From NCBI RefSeq assembly GCF_003112735.1, contig NZ_BFBR01000004.1, positions 62,001 through 126,000 of the forward strand: 64,000 nt of DNA, written 5' to 3'. The notes below the pieces were generated by a model. The model was not told the origin of the DNA, ran no database searches, and worked only from the letters and a program-made list of their open reading frames with translations. Of this stretch, positions 36,740-44,793 are shown one piece after another (position 1 is the first letter of the stretch; the number at the start of each line of letters is the position of its first letter). A program made the position numbers and the translations under genes. The DNA is from Candidatus Phycosocius bacilliformis. Lineage in GTDB: Bacteria > Pseudomonadota > Alphaproteobacteria > Caulobacterales > Aquidulcibacteraceae.

Positions 36740-36829
36740 GTCATCCCGGACGGCGAAGCCGATCCGGGATCTTGTGCCGCAAAAGCGTAAGCAGGTCCCC
36801 GCTCTCCGCTTCGCTTCGGCGGGGATGAC
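36740..36829. repeat. Palindromic ~90-bp element, copy 2
   Basis: Same structure as the copy at 36618 with a CCGCAAAAGCG centre. Orientation is the same as the other copies. Confidence 0.85.
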
Positions 36830-36862
36830 ATCGTTTAGAGTTGGTTGCATTTATAAATGGGT

Positions 36863-36953
36863 GTCATCCCGGACGGCGAAGCCGATCCGGGACCTTGTGC
36901 CGCACGTGCGCATGGAGGTCCCCGCTCTCCGCTATCGCTCCGGCGGGGATGAC
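36863..36953. repeat. Palindromic ~91-bp element, copy 3
   Basis: Its left flank (GAGTTGGTTGCATTTATAAA) recurs before the copy at 37466, so a unit larger than one element has been duplicated. It ends 6 bases before the stop codon end of the GIY-YIG gene. Confidence 0.85.
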
Positions 36954-36959
36954 ATATGG

Positions 36960-37271
36960 TTAGAAACGAAAGTCTTCCCACAAATCGCGCCAATCCGGGT
37001 TGCTCCTTTCCACCAACTCAATCTTCCACGCGCGCCGCCAACGCTTGATCCGCTTCTCGCGCTGGATTGCGACGGTGACTTCACGATAATTTTCGACCCA
37101 GACCAGCCGTTCCAAATTGTATCGGTCGGTGAAGCTGTTCTTGAGCTGGTGAGTTCGGTGTTGCCAAACACGCTTAATGAGGTCGCTTGTGAACCCGACA
37201 TAAAAAGTCCCTCTCGGACGATTAGTCATGATGTATACGAAGTATTTGTCCTCTATCCCCGACGCGCCCAT
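36960..37271 (-). CDS. GIY-YIG nuclease family protein
   Basis: A 103-residue single-domain GIY-YIG protein: FVYIM (about 11-15) and FYVGFT (about 23-28) form the two halves of the motif, the catalytic arginine region is LIKRVWQHRTH (about 31-41), and REKRIKRWRRAWKIELVE (about 71-88) holds the metal-binding glutamate/asparagine region. Such small proteins (UPF0213-like) cut DNA in a few characterised cases, but most are uncharacterised. It lies between copies 3 and 4 of a palindromic element, which suggests either insertion of the repeats around it or a role in their spread. The start is the longest ATG; MTNRP at residue 15 is not a likely alternative. Confidence 0.85.
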   Translation of the reverse strand: MGASGIEDKYFVYIMTNRPRGTFYVGFTSDLIKRVWQHRTHQLKNSFTDRYNLERLVWVENYREVTVAIQREKRIKRWRRAWKIELVERSNPDWRDLWEDFRF

Positions 37272-37341
37272 CTCTCATATCCCGGGTAGAATTTTTTGCT
37301 ATTTTAAATAAGCAAAATCCAAAGTCTACTTATGAGTTTGT

Positions 37342-37432
37342 GTCATCCCGGACGGCGTAGCCGATCCGGGATCTTGTGGAGCACATGCACGAGGGGGTCC
37401 CCGCTCTGCGCTATCGCTCCGGCGGGGATGAC
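37342..37432. repeat. Palindromic ~91-bp element, copy 4
   Basis: Same terminal inverted repeats and internal hairpins as the others; the left arm has one change (CGGCGTAGCCG instead of CGGCGAAGCCG), which keeps the stem. Lies upstream of the GIY-YIG gene. Confidence 0.85.
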
Positions 37433-37465
37433 GTCGTTTGGAGTTGGTTGCATTTATAAATGGGT

Positions 37466-37556
37466 GTCATCCCGGACGGCGAAGCCGATCCGGGACCTTG
37501 TGACGCACATGCTCATAGAGGTCCCCGCTCTGCGCTATCGCTCCGGCGGGGATGAC
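37466..37556. repeat. Palindromic ~91-bp element, copy 5
   Basis: Shares its left flank with copy 3, showing that the pair copy 4-copy 5 and the pair copy 2-copy 3 derive from one dimeric unit. Confidence 0.85.
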
Positions 37557-37642
37557 ATCGTTTGGAGAAGATTTTTGTCTGGAAGCACTTTGGTGCCCAG
37601 TCTGGTCACCAAACCGCAACCTCAATTGTTTCTGCGACGCCT

Positions 37643-37715
37643 GGGTGGTCAAGTGTCGGTTTTCTCTGAAAACCGATCGCACCGCGACGCAGCAAAGCTG
37701 CGCACTTGACGACCC
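37643..37715. repeat. 73-bp cloverleaf-like inverted repeat
   Basis: The ends GGGTGGTCAAGTG and CACTTGACGACCC pair at 12 of 13 positions. Inside are two perfect hairpins: CGGTTTTC-TCT-GAAAACCG (37657-37675) and CGCAG-CAAAG-CTGCG (37688-37702). It is unrelated in sequence to the 90-bp elements beside it. Confidence 0.7.
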
Positions 37716-37740
37716 AGATGTCGCGCTCAAACTTGACCAT

Positions 37741-37774
37741 CCGTTTTGGTGAAACACAGGTTTCACCAAAGCGG
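37741..37774. repeat. Long perfect hairpin
   Basis: CCGTTTTGGTGAAAC pairs with GTTTCACCAAAGCGG over 15 positions (one T-G pair) around the loop ACAG, 26 bases after the cloverleaf-like repeat. The 357-base gap 37558-37914 holds this, the cloverleaf and a partial 90-bp element, and no credible gene. Confidence 0.75.
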
Positions 37775-37807
37775 TTCTAGGTAGAAAGGCCAAATCAATA
37801 AACCGCT

Positions 37808-37845
37808 GTCATCCCGGACGGCGAAGCCGATCCGGGATCACATGA
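37808..37845. repeat. Partial palindromic element, copy 6
   Basis: Only the left arm (GTCATCCCGGACGGCGAAGCCG to ATCCGGGATC) is conserved; the right arm has been replaced by unrelated sequence near the end of grpE. Confidence 0.75.
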
Positions 37846-37914
37846 CGCACACCCGCAAAGGAGTCCCCCACCACATTGGTGGGGATTGCACACTTGGGTG
37901 GGCCAAGACCCGGC

Positions 37915-38598
37915 TTAGGTGGCAGCGGGATCGCTGGGGGCGGGTTCGGCGGCGGGTTGGCCGGCCGAGACTGCCACCATGGCGGCGCGCAAGGTGCGCC
38001 CTGCAAGCACATAGCCCGGCTGGAAGACCTCGGCGACATCGCCTGCGGCTTGATCAGAGGGAATCTGCGCCACGGCCTGATGCACCGCCGGGTCGAACTT
38101 ATCGCCCTTGGCCCCGACTTGGGCGAGGCCATGGCGCTCAAACGCGGTCAATAATTCCTTCAGCGTCATTTCAACGCCGGTGAGAAAGCCATCAAACGCC
38201 GCATCGCCTTTAAGCGCCTCGGGCGCAGTTGCCAGCGCACGGCCCAGATTATCCGCCACCGGCAAAAGGTCGCGGGCGAATTTGTCGATGGCATAGAGAC
38301 GGGCTTCAGACTTTTCCCGTTCCGCGCGCCGCCTGACATTTTCTGATTCCGCCAAAGCGCGCAGACCAGCGTCTTTCAAGGTGTCGATTTCAGCCAGTGC
38401 CGCCTGCAACCGCTCAACCAAAAGGCCGCCCATATCTTCGGGTGCTGCATCCTCACCCACCAGCGCGCGCGCCGCGGCCAGCGCCGCTGCCGGGTCAGTG
38501 GCAGTGGTAGCGGTGGCGTCTGCTGTGTCATTTTCCGCCGTTGGGGTCTGGACGTCTGGTTCTTCACCAGAATTGGGGGCACCTGTTTGTGTACTCAT
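37915..38598 (-). CDS. grpE: Nucleotide exchange factor GrpE
   Basis: GrpE drives ADP release from DnaK. The 227-residue protein has an acidic disordered N-terminus, a coiled-coil region with ALAESENVRRRAEREK (about 82-97), and the signature FDPAVHQAVAQIPS (about 173-186) followed by the beta-wing ending GYVLAGRTLRAAMVAVS. The C-terminus has an extra Ala/Pro tail. It follows hrcA by 10 bases, the usual alphaproteobacterial order. Confidence 0.96.
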   Translation of the reverse strand: MSTQTGAPNSGEEPDVQTPTAENDTADATATTATDPAAALAAARALVGEDAAPEDMGGLLVERLQAALAEIDTLKDAGLRALAESENVRRRAEREKSEARLYAIDKFARDLLPVADNLGRALATAPEALKGDAAFDGFLTGVEMTLKELLTAFERHGLAQVGAKGDKFDPAVHQAVAQIPSDQAAGDVAEVFQPGYVLAGRTLRAAMVAVSAGQPAAEPAPSDPAAT

Positions 38599-38608
38599 CT
38601 GTGTCGTC

Positions 38609-39697
38609 TCATTCTGTTAAGTTGAGGCCGCGCCGCTCAATCAGGCGACCAACGACCTTGGCTGTGTAATCTACCATTGGGATGACGCGGGCATAATTCA
38701 AGCGCGTCGGCCCGATGACACCCAGTGCGCCCAGCACCCGGCGCTGGCTGTCCATATAAGGGGCCGCGACAAGAGCCGAACCTGACATGGAGAACAAGGG
38801 GTTTTCTGCACCAATGAACAATTTGACCGCAGAGGCTTCGCGGGCAGCATCCAGCACCTGAATGAGGTCGCGCTTGCGCTCAAGGTCATCAAACAGCACC
38901 CGCACGCGCTCCAGATCACCGGCGGCCTTGCTGTCGGCCAGAAGATTGGCCCGCCCCCGCACGATGAGTTTGCGCCCAGCCAGAGGGTCTTCACCCGACC
39001 ATTCAGCAAAGCCAGCCTCGATCAAATGGGCGGCCATTTTGTCCAGCGTCGCCTCGGCATGGCGGGCGTCTTCCACCGCTTGGCTCAAGGCCTCTGACAG
39101 GGTGCGGCCCTTCAGGCGATAATTGAGGAAATTGGTGCTTTCCTGCAATTGCGATTGGGTGAGCCCGACAGGCATTTGCACCAATCGATTTTCCACTTGG
39201 CCGTCGTCAAACACCAAGACAACCAAGATTTGGCCCGGCCCGACCAGCACAAACTCCACATGTTTGACCGGGCTTTCCCGCGTCGGGGTGGTGACAAGAC
39301 CTGCCCCTCCAGCGAGCCCCGACAGCAAGAGCGAGGCTTCTGACAGCGCGCTTGACAGATCAGAGCCCGCAGCCGCCAGACGTGCATCAATCTCAGCCTT
39401 TTCATCGCGGCCGAGATCGCCAATCTCCAACAAGCCATCGACAAACAGACGCAATCCCATATGGGTCGGCGCCCGTCCGGCACTTAAATGGGGGGCATCC
39501 AAAAGGCCCAGACTGGCCAGATCGGCCATGGTATTGCGGATCGAGGCCGGCGACAGGCCAATGCCGCGCTTGGACAAGGTGCGCGACCCGACAGGTTCAC
39601 CTGTTTCCAGATAGGCCTCGACAATGTCGCGAAAAATATCGCGCGCGCGGGCATCAAGATCTGCAAGCGTCGTCGGGCGGGGCGAACTTGGGTTCAT
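38609..39697 (-). CDS. hrcA: Heat-inducible transcription repressor HrcA
   Basis: HrcA represses groESL and related genes at CIRCE operators. The 362-residue protein has an N-terminal winged helix with [25 protein letters not shown]-like core (about 37-59), the [13 protein letters not shown] motif and a C-terminal GAF-like domain ending with [19 protein letters not shown]. No CIRCE inverted repeat was found upstream of hrcA or grpE in the window. It precedes grpE and follows the VOC gene. Confidence 0.95.
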   Translation of the reverse strand: MNPSSPRPTTLADLDARARDIFRDIVEAYLETGEPVGSRTLSKRGIGLSPASIRNTMADLASLGLLDAPHLSAGRAPTHMGLRLFVDGLLEIGDLGRDEKAEIDARLAAAGSDLSSALSEASLLLSGLAGGAGLVTTPTRESPVKHVEFVLVGPGQILVVLVFDDGQVENRLVQMPVGLTQSQLQESTNFLNYRLKGRTLSEALSQAVEDARHAEATLDKMAAHLIEAGFAEWSGEDPLAGRKLIVRGRANLLADSKAAGDLERVRVLFDDLERKRDLIQVLDAAREASAVKLFIGAENPLFSMSGSALVAAPYMDSQRRVLGALGVIGPTRLNYARVIPMVDYTAKVVGRLIERRGLNLTE

Positions 39698-39742
39698 GGT
39701 CTGTGATCTACCTCAAAGCCCGGTCAAAGGCCAAGAGGGGTT

Positions 39743-40132
39743 TCACGCTGCCATGACTTGCGTGAGGCTGAGAAGATTGCCGTCTGGATCCTCAAACCAC
39801 GCGATTTTGGCAGCCCCGTCGGGGGCAGTCCACACGCCCTGCGCATCCTGACCAAAGCCATCATAGATTTTGAAGCTGACACCACGCCCGGCCAGAGCCG
39901 CGATGCTGGCGTAAATGTCGCTGACCTGCCAGCCCAGTGCCGGGTGCGGCGCGGGTGTGTAGCCGTCAATCTGGGTAATGCGCAGCCCGGTGCCATTCTG
40001 GTCAAACACGCTGCCAAAGGGATCGTCAGCGACAAAATGCAGACCGACGATATCGCGATAAAAGGCCACCGCACGTGGGCGATCAACCGTCTGGATAAAA
40101 TTAATGACTTTGAAATTGGGTCCCAGCACCAT
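39743..40132 (-). CDS. VOC (glyoxalase/bleomycin resistance) family protein
   Basis: A 129-residue single VOC domain: INFIQTVDRPRAVAFYRDIVGL at the start and KIAWFEDPDGNLLSLTQV at the end are the classic first and last strand motifs; the glutamate/aspartate FEDPDGN end marks a metal-binding VOC fold, though which residue binds metal is not certain. Substrate unknown. The ATG at 40132 (MVLGPNF) is chosen over the longer frame at 40183, which lacks family similarity. Confidence 0.82.
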   Translation of the reverse strand: MVLGPNFKVINFIQTVDRPRAVAFYRDIVGLHFVADDPFGSVFDQNGTGLRITQIDGYTPAPHPALGWQVSDIYASIAALAGRGVSFKIYDGFGQDAQGVWTAPDGAAKIAWFEDPDGNLLSLTQVMAA

Positions 40133-40169
40133 GACACACCCCTTTGAAGGGCCTGACACTAACCCAAAC

Positions 40170-41390
40170 TCAGGCCGCCACAAGGCCTAAATCGGCCGCC
40201 GCAGCCTGCATCATGTCCTCTTCAACCCGATAGATTCCTGAGTGGGTTCCAGGGGCGGGGTCATAAGGGCTGCCGGTGATGAACCAGGCAAAGCCGCGCG
40301 TGGAGATTGGATCGACCCACAGCCCGGCCAACAGGCCATAGGCCTCACCATAATGGCCAATCATCTCAGTCGTCAGCCCGATCACCGGACAGCGATCACC
40401 GGGGATCAAGCGGTGCACGCCCAAGCCAAAACCTTGGAACGCCCCACCTGACGTATCGCCATTGGCGGGGCTGGCCTGATGAGCCTCCCGATACGTCCAA
40501 TGGGGTTTGAGAAGCTGGGCATGGGTTGCGGGCTCCAACAGCCCGACAACGCCGCTCAAGGCCATGCCGATCCGGGCGAGGTCTTGCACGCTGGCCCGCA
40601 GACCGCCTTGTGGCGAGAACAAAAGCCCATTGCTGCCAAGCTGATAGTCCTGCAGGCCGAGACCTAGGGCATATGCCAGATTGGGCCGGGGCAAAGCGGC
40701 AGGCGCGCCGTCGACCTGCACCTGCCAATCGCCATCGGTGCCTGCTTTATCGACATGGCGGCGATAGAGCGTGGCGGCCTCTTGAGCGGCCTGATCCGTA
40801 ATGCCCGACCAGTTGAACCCACACTTTATACCCAAGGGCGTGAAAACAAGTTTCTGCGCCAGTTGGTCGAACCTTTGCCCGCCTGCATGTTCACAGGCCT
40901 GCGCCAGAAGGCCCATGGCGAGGTTGGAATAGGTGAAATAGCCAAAGGGCTGAGGCAGATCAGCCCAATGACGGCCTTGGTTCCAATTCTGCCCACCGGG
41001 CCGGAAAAAGCCTTCCAAAGTCTCGCCCACCACGCCGCGATAATTCTCGCCGTCGCGGATGCCAGCCGTATGGCACAGGATCATGCGTGGGGTGATCGGG
41101 CTGTCTGGAAAGGCAGGGTGGCGCAGGGCAAAGCCCAGATGGCGTGAAATATCCTGATCCAAGTCGATCCGGTCAGCCTCAACCAGCTTGAGAAGCGTCA
41201 AGGCGGTCGCAACTTTCGAGATTGAGGCGACACGGGCCTTACTGCTCACCAAGAGCGGCTTGTCCGGCGTTTCACGAACACCAACAGCCCCCGACCACAC
41301 AATGTCTTGGCCGGAAAATAGAATGGCGGCTCCGCCGGGGGCTTCCCGGCGGGCCACCACAGCACCCAGCGTTTCAGCGAGGCGCTTCAT
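40170..41390 (-). CDS. Serine hydrolase, beta-lactamase family (PF00144)
   Basis: A 406-residue protein: S56-x-x-K59 in ASISKVAT, the FTYSNLAMG YxN motif, and a C-terminal HYGEAYG in the HxG position. Unlike the other PF00144 members here it lacks a signal peptide. The start at 41390 opens MKRLAETLG; the longer in-frame start at 41591 would overlap rpsP in another frame. It lies 7 bases after the rpsP stop, probably cotranscribed with ffh-rpsP. Substrate unknown. Confidence 0.85.
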   Translation of the reverse strand: MKRLAETLGAVVARREAPGGAAILFSGQDIVWSGAVGVRETPDKPLLVSSKARVASISKVATALTLLKLVEADRIDLDQDISRHLGFALRHPAFPDSPITPRMILCHTAGIRDGENYRGVVGETLEGFFRPGGQNWNQGRHWADLPQPFGYFTYSNLAMGLLAQACEHAGGQRFDQLAQKLVFTPLGIKCGFNWSGITDQAAQEAATLYRRHVDKAGTDGDWQVQVDGAPAALPRPNLAYALGLGLQDYQLGSNGLLFSPQGGLRASVQDLARIGMALSGVVGLLEPATHAQLLKPHWTYREAHQASPANGDTSGGAFQGFGLGVHRLIPGDRCPVIGLTTEMIGHYGEAYGLLAGLWVDPISTRGFAWFITGSPYDPAPGTHSGIYRVEEDMMQAAAADLGLVAA

Positions 41391-41397
41391 AATGGGC

Positions 41398-41787
41398 TTA
41401 TTCAGCCGCGGCTTCTTCAGCCTTGGCTTGTTCGGCAGCTTCTGCAGCATCCAGAGCCGCTTGGGCCTTTTCAGCCGCACGCTCGGTTGCCTTTTGGCCG
41501 GGCTTGCCCTTGTTCGGATTATTGCCGGCAACCCAGGTGCCAACGCCTTCAGCGGCGAGGAAGCGGGCCACACGATCCGTCGGTTGGGCACCCTTCTTCA
41601 TCCACTCAGCCGCCTTAGCGGCATCAATGACCAGACGGCCAGGATTGCCGTCGGCCAGCGTTGGGTTGTAGCTGCCGATCTTTTCAAGGAAACGGCCATC
41701 GCGGGGTGAACGGGCTTCGGCCACCACGATGCGATAGACAGGCTTCTTCTTGGAACCACCACGGGCCAGACGGATTTTCAAGGACAT
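41398..41787 (-). CDS. rpsP: 30S ribosomal protein S16
   Basis: S16 binds 16S rRNA in the small subunit body. The first ~85 residues match the family: [29 protein letters not shown], and the [12 protein letters not shown] segment. The 129-residue product carries an extra C-terminal tail rich in Ala, Glu and Lys (about residues 100-129), as in many alphaproteobacteria. It follows ffh by 41 bases; the usual rimM and trmD genes are not next, a serine hydrolase gene follows instead. Confidence 0.96.
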   Translation of the reverse strand: MSLKIRLARGGSKKKPVYRIVVAEARSPRDGRFLEKIGSYNPTLADGNPGRLVIDAAKAAEWMKKGAQPTDRVARFLAAEGVGTWVAGNNPNKGKPGQKATERAAEKAQAALDAAEAAEQAKAEEAAAE

Positions 41788-41828
41788 GGGACTTACCTTT
41801 CAGTGTTTTTCGTGTTGCTGTGTGAGGA

Positions 41829-43358
41829 TTATTTCTTCCCGAACGGGAGACCCGGCAGACCTGTAAAGCCACCGGGATTTTGCGTAGTGCCCAAGCCGGG
41901 CAAACCTTGTTGCGGGCCTTGACCCGGCAGGCCGGGCAGGCCTTGACCTGTGCCTGCAGCCTTCTGGCCGAGGCGTTGCAGGGCGGCGGGGTCCATCGGC
42001 GGCATTTTGCCACCGAACATACCACCCATTTTGCCCATCAGACCTTTCATGCCACCCTTGCCCATGGCCTTGACCATATCGGCCATGGAGCGGTGCATTT
42101 TGAGAACCTTATTGACTTCAGAGACATCAACCCCGGCACCGGCGGCGATGCGCTTGCGGCGGCTGGCGTTGAGGACGTCGGGCTTGGCCCGCTCTTGCTT
42201 GGTCATGGATTGGATGATGGCGATTTGGCGCTTGACGGTCTTGTCGCTGACCGCACCTGACTCCATGGCCTTCTTGGCAGCTTGGGCACCCGGCAGCATG
42301 CCCATCACCCCGCCCAGACCCCCCATGGCCTGAATCTGGCGCAATTGCGTGGCCAGATCATCCAGGTCAAACTTACCCTTGGCCATTTTGGCGGCCAGCT
42401 TTTCAGCCTCATCCTGCTTGACGCTCTCAACAGCGCGTTCAACCAGACTGACGACATCGCCCTGGCCCAGAATGCGACCGGCAATCCGGCTGGCATCAAA
42501 GGCATCAAGCCCGTCAATCTTTTCACCAATGCCTAAGAATTTGATCGGCAGACCGGTCACAGCCCGCATGGACAAGGCGGCCCCGCCACGGCCATCGCCG
42601 TCGGCCCGGGTCAACACAATGCCGGTCAGTGGCAAACGCTCATGGAAGCGGCGGGCAGTTTCCACCGCATCCTGACCTGTCAGACTATCGGCAACCAGCA
42701 GGGTTTCGACTGGATTGGCGATGCGGGCGATCTCAGCCGCCTCGGTCATCATGTCCTCGTCGATCGAGGTCCGACCGGCGGTGTCGAGGAACACCACATC
42801 ATACCCGCCCAAGCGCCCGGCCGTGATGGCCCGCCGCGCGATTTCGGCCGGCAATTGCCCGGCAATGATGGGCAGGCTGTCGACTTCAGCCTGTGTCGCC
42901 AGAACTGCCAATTGTTCCATGGCAGCCGGGCGGCGGACGTCGAGCGACGCCACAAGCACTTTCTTGCGCTGGCGGGTGCGCAGGCGAAGCGCGAGCTTTG
43001 CGGTCGTGGTGGTTTTGCCAGAGCCTTGCAGACCGGCCATCATGATGACAGCAGGCGGGCCTTGGTTCAGCGACAGATCGACCGGCCCATCGCTGCCACC
43101 CAGCGTATCGACCAAGGCATCATAAACGATTTTGACAACTTGCTGGCCGGGCTTGACCGCGCGGATCACCCGCTCGCCGACAGCCTCTTCCTTCACCTTG
43201 GCGATAAAGGCCTTGACCACGGGCAGGGCAACATCGGCCTCCAACAGCGCGACGCGCACCTCGCGCAGGGCGGTTTCCACGTCTTTCTCCGACAACGCGC
43301 CCCGTCCGGTCAGCGTATCGAAGACACCCGTCAATCTTTCTGTCAGCGCGTCAAACAT
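41829..43358 (-). CDS. ffh: Signal recognition particle protein Ffh
   Basis: Ffh, the protein part of the SRP, recognises signal sequences of nascent membrane proteins. The ~509-residue protein has the N domain, G1 GLQGSGKTTTTAKL, DVRRPAAMEQL, DTAGRTSIDEDM, TRADGDGRGGAALS in the GTPase domain, and a Met-rich M domain with a long Met/Gly tail (GKGGMKGLMGKMGGMFGG). The start at about 43358 opens MFDALTERLTG. Its receptor FtsY is encoded 3 kb upstream on the other strand. No 4.5S RNA was seen nearby. Confidence 0.95.
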   Translation of the reverse strand: MFDALTERLTGVFDTLTGRGALSEKDVETALREVRVALLEADVALPVVKAFIAKVKEEAVGERVIRAVKPGQQVVKIVYDALVDTLGGSDGPVDLSLNQGPPAVIMMAGLQGSGKTTTTAKLALRLRTRQRKKVLVASLDVRRPAAMEQLAVLATQAEVDSLPIIAGQLPAEIARRAITAGRLGGYDVVFLDTAGRTSIDEDMMTEAAEIARIANPVETLLVADSLTGQDAVETARRFHERLPLTGIVLTRADGDGRGGAALSMRAVTGLPIKFLGIGEKIDGLDAFDASRIAGRILGQGDVVSLVERAVESVKQDEAEKLAAKMAKGKFDLDDLATQLRQIQAMGGLGGVMGMLPGAQAAKKAMESGAVSDKTVKRQIAIIQSMTKQERAKPDVLNASRRKRIAAGAGVDVSEVNKVLKMHRSMADMVKAMGKGGMKGLMGKMGGMFGGKMPPMDPAALQRLGQKAAGTGQGLPGLPGQGPQQGLPGLGTTQNPGGFTGLPGLPFGKK

Positions 43359-43385
43359 GCGTGGTTCCACAAGCAATCACGCAAC

Positions 43386-43421
43386 GCAAAACGCCCCGCC
43401 GGACGATCACATCGGGCGGGG
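43386..43421 (-). terminator. Terminator downstream of ptsH
   Basis: CCCCGCC pairs with GGCGGGG around a long loop; on the minus strand it is followed by CGTTTTGCG. It separates ptsH from ffh. Confidence 0.7.
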
Positions 43422-43567
43422 AAACCCTGTCCACCCCATCTGCTTGTCCTCCAGCATGCTGGATTGTGCAGGACCGTGTGGCTCAGAGCGCGCGTTTTGA
43501 GTGCGCGGAAGAGGGCGGGCTATAGCCGAGACAGGGACAAAGAGCAAGGGCTGGGGACCTTTGCCCC

Positions 43568-43849
43568 CTATTCACCCTCACCAAACCGATTGGCGACCAG
43601 CTCGCACAGGGCATCCAGCGCTGCCTCGGCGCGGGGGCCCTCGGCAGACACGGTGATTTCAGAACCCAAGCCCGCAGCCAGCATCATCAGGTCCATGATG
43701 CTTTCACCGTCCACTTCCTGGTCTTCGCGGCCCACCATCACCCGGGCATCGGCATAGTCACCAGCCAGAAGCGCGAATTTAGACGAGGCACGCGCATGCA
43801 GCCCGCGCTTGTTGACGATCTCAATGGTCCGCGACACACGCTCACTCAT
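43568..43849 (-). CDS. ptsH: Phosphocarrier protein HPr (PTS)
   Basis: A 93-residue HPr with the phosphorylation site H18 in KRGLHARAS and the regulatory serine motif DGESIMDLMML (S50). In alphaproteobacteria HPr is part of an incomplete PTS that regulates metabolism and nitrogen responses rather than transporting sugars. The ATG at 43849 is one base past the EIIA stop, giving coupling; MADM at 43858 is an overlapping alternative. HPr kinase and EI are not in the window. Confidence 0.94.
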   Translation of the reverse strand: MSERVSRTIEIVNKRGLHARASSKFALLAGDYADARVMVGREDQEVDGESIMDLMMLAAGLGSEITVSAEGPRAEAALDALCELVANRFGEGE

Positions 43850-43850
43850 G

Positions 43851-44252
43851 TCAGCCACTCGCTAAGAGGGAAGATGCCACCGCAATATATTTACGCGCTG
43901 CATCTTGGGCTGCAAACACCGCACGTGGCAAGTTTTCCCGCCCGCGCACTTCGGCCAGTTTGATCAACATGGGCAGATTGGCCCCGGCAATCACTTCATA
44001 CTCACCCCGGTTCATGATGGAGATGGCCAGATTGGACGGGGTACCGCCAAACATATCGGTGAGAATTATCACCCCAGCCCCGGTATCAACCTTTCGGCAC
44101 GCATCGAGAATATCATCCCGGCGGGTCTGCATGTCATCATCCGGGCCAATGCAGATCGCCTGCATATGGGTTTGCGGCCCAACCACATGTTCAGCGGCGA
44201 GGATAAGCTCTCGCGCTAAAAATCCGTGGCTGACCACGACAACACCGATCAT
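43851..44252 (-). CDS. PTS mannose-type EIIA protein
   Basis: A 133-residue EIIA(Man) domain protein: H9 in VVSHGFLA is the phosphorylation site and LTDMFGGTPSN is the second conserved motif. It accepts phosphate from HPr in the regulatory PTS branch. The start MIGVVVVSHG at 44252 is the usual one; an ATG at 44261 (MDRMIG) is equally possible. Directly followed by ptsH. Confidence 0.9.
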   Translation of the reverse strand: MIGVVVVSHGFLARELILAAEHVVGPQTHMQAICIGPDDDMQTRRDDILDACRKVDTGAGVIILTDMFGGTPSNLAISIMNRGEYEVIAGANLPMLIKLAEVRGRENLPRAVFAAQDAARKYIAVASSLLASG

Positions 44253-44430
44253 GCGGTCCATATCCCGTTTCGCTGGCACAGCGCATCCCACGATGCCCGG
44301 CGCAGTGTGAGGAAAACTATAGAGAGGTCACCGGATTTGGCGAGGCCATCACAGCCCAACGCCCCATGTGTGTGCGCATAGTGGCCATGCGCAAAATCAT
44401 GAAATGGTCCGGACATCACCCCGGTACGGA

Positions 44431-44751
44431 TTAGTGCTGGGCTGCGGGCAGTCGGACGACGATCCCGTCGAGCTCTGCAGTCACGGCAATCTGGCAAGAC
44501 AGACGCGACAGTGGCGTCACGCCTTCGGCAAAGTCCAACATGCTTTCTTCCATGCTGCCAGGCTTGCCCGTCTTGGCGATCCAGGCCTCATCAACGAATA
44601 CATGGCAGGTGGCACATGCACAGGCCCCACCGCAATCTGCGTCAATGCCGGGCACCCGGTTCTTCACCGCGCCTTCCATAATGGTGGTGCCGACAGGCAC
44701 GTCGATGACATGCTCGGTGCCGTTGTGTTCAATATAAGTGACCTTAGCCAT
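44431..44751 (-). CDS. 2Fe-2S ferredoxin
   Basis: A 106-residue adrenodoxin-type ferredoxin. Cluster cysteines are C40, C46 and C49 (CX5CX2C in [13 protein letters not shown]) and C86 in RLSCQ. It carries electrons to oxygenases or biosynthetic enzymes. The ferredoxin reductase gene lies just upstream on the same strand, so both form an electron-transfer pair; no P450 or other partner is in the window. Confidence 0.93.
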   Translation of the reverse strand: MAKVTYIEHNGTEHVIDVPVGTTIMEGAVKNRVPGIDADCGGACACATCHVFVDEAWIAKTGKPGSMEESMLDFAEGVTPLSRLSCQIAVTAELDGIVVRLPAAQH

Positions 44752-44793
44752 GACGCGTTGAGTTCCCTTTGAGCTGACAGTCGGGGTCGGGGT

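Noticed and set aside
36548-36850. N-terminal extension of the 35.9-36.5 kb gene
   Set aside because: The extra residues are translations of the palindromic elements (VRDD, SPSG runs), so the start at 36547 is preferred.
36618-37556. CRISPR array
   Set aside because: Repeats are 90 bp, palindromic at the ends, and irregularly spaced with a gene between them; no spacer pattern.
37467-37793. A 108-residue open frame over the repeats
   Set aside because: It reads through inverted repeats and carries the repeat-derived string VPDRLRRPG; no independent support.
38599-39742. CIRCE operator for hrcA or grpE
   Set aside because: No TTAGCACTC-N9-GAGTGCTAA-like repeat was found in the leaders.
43380-43560. 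Possible 4.5S RNA near ffh
   Set aside because: The conserved GGAAGGAAGCAGCC core is absent; the structure present is a terminator.
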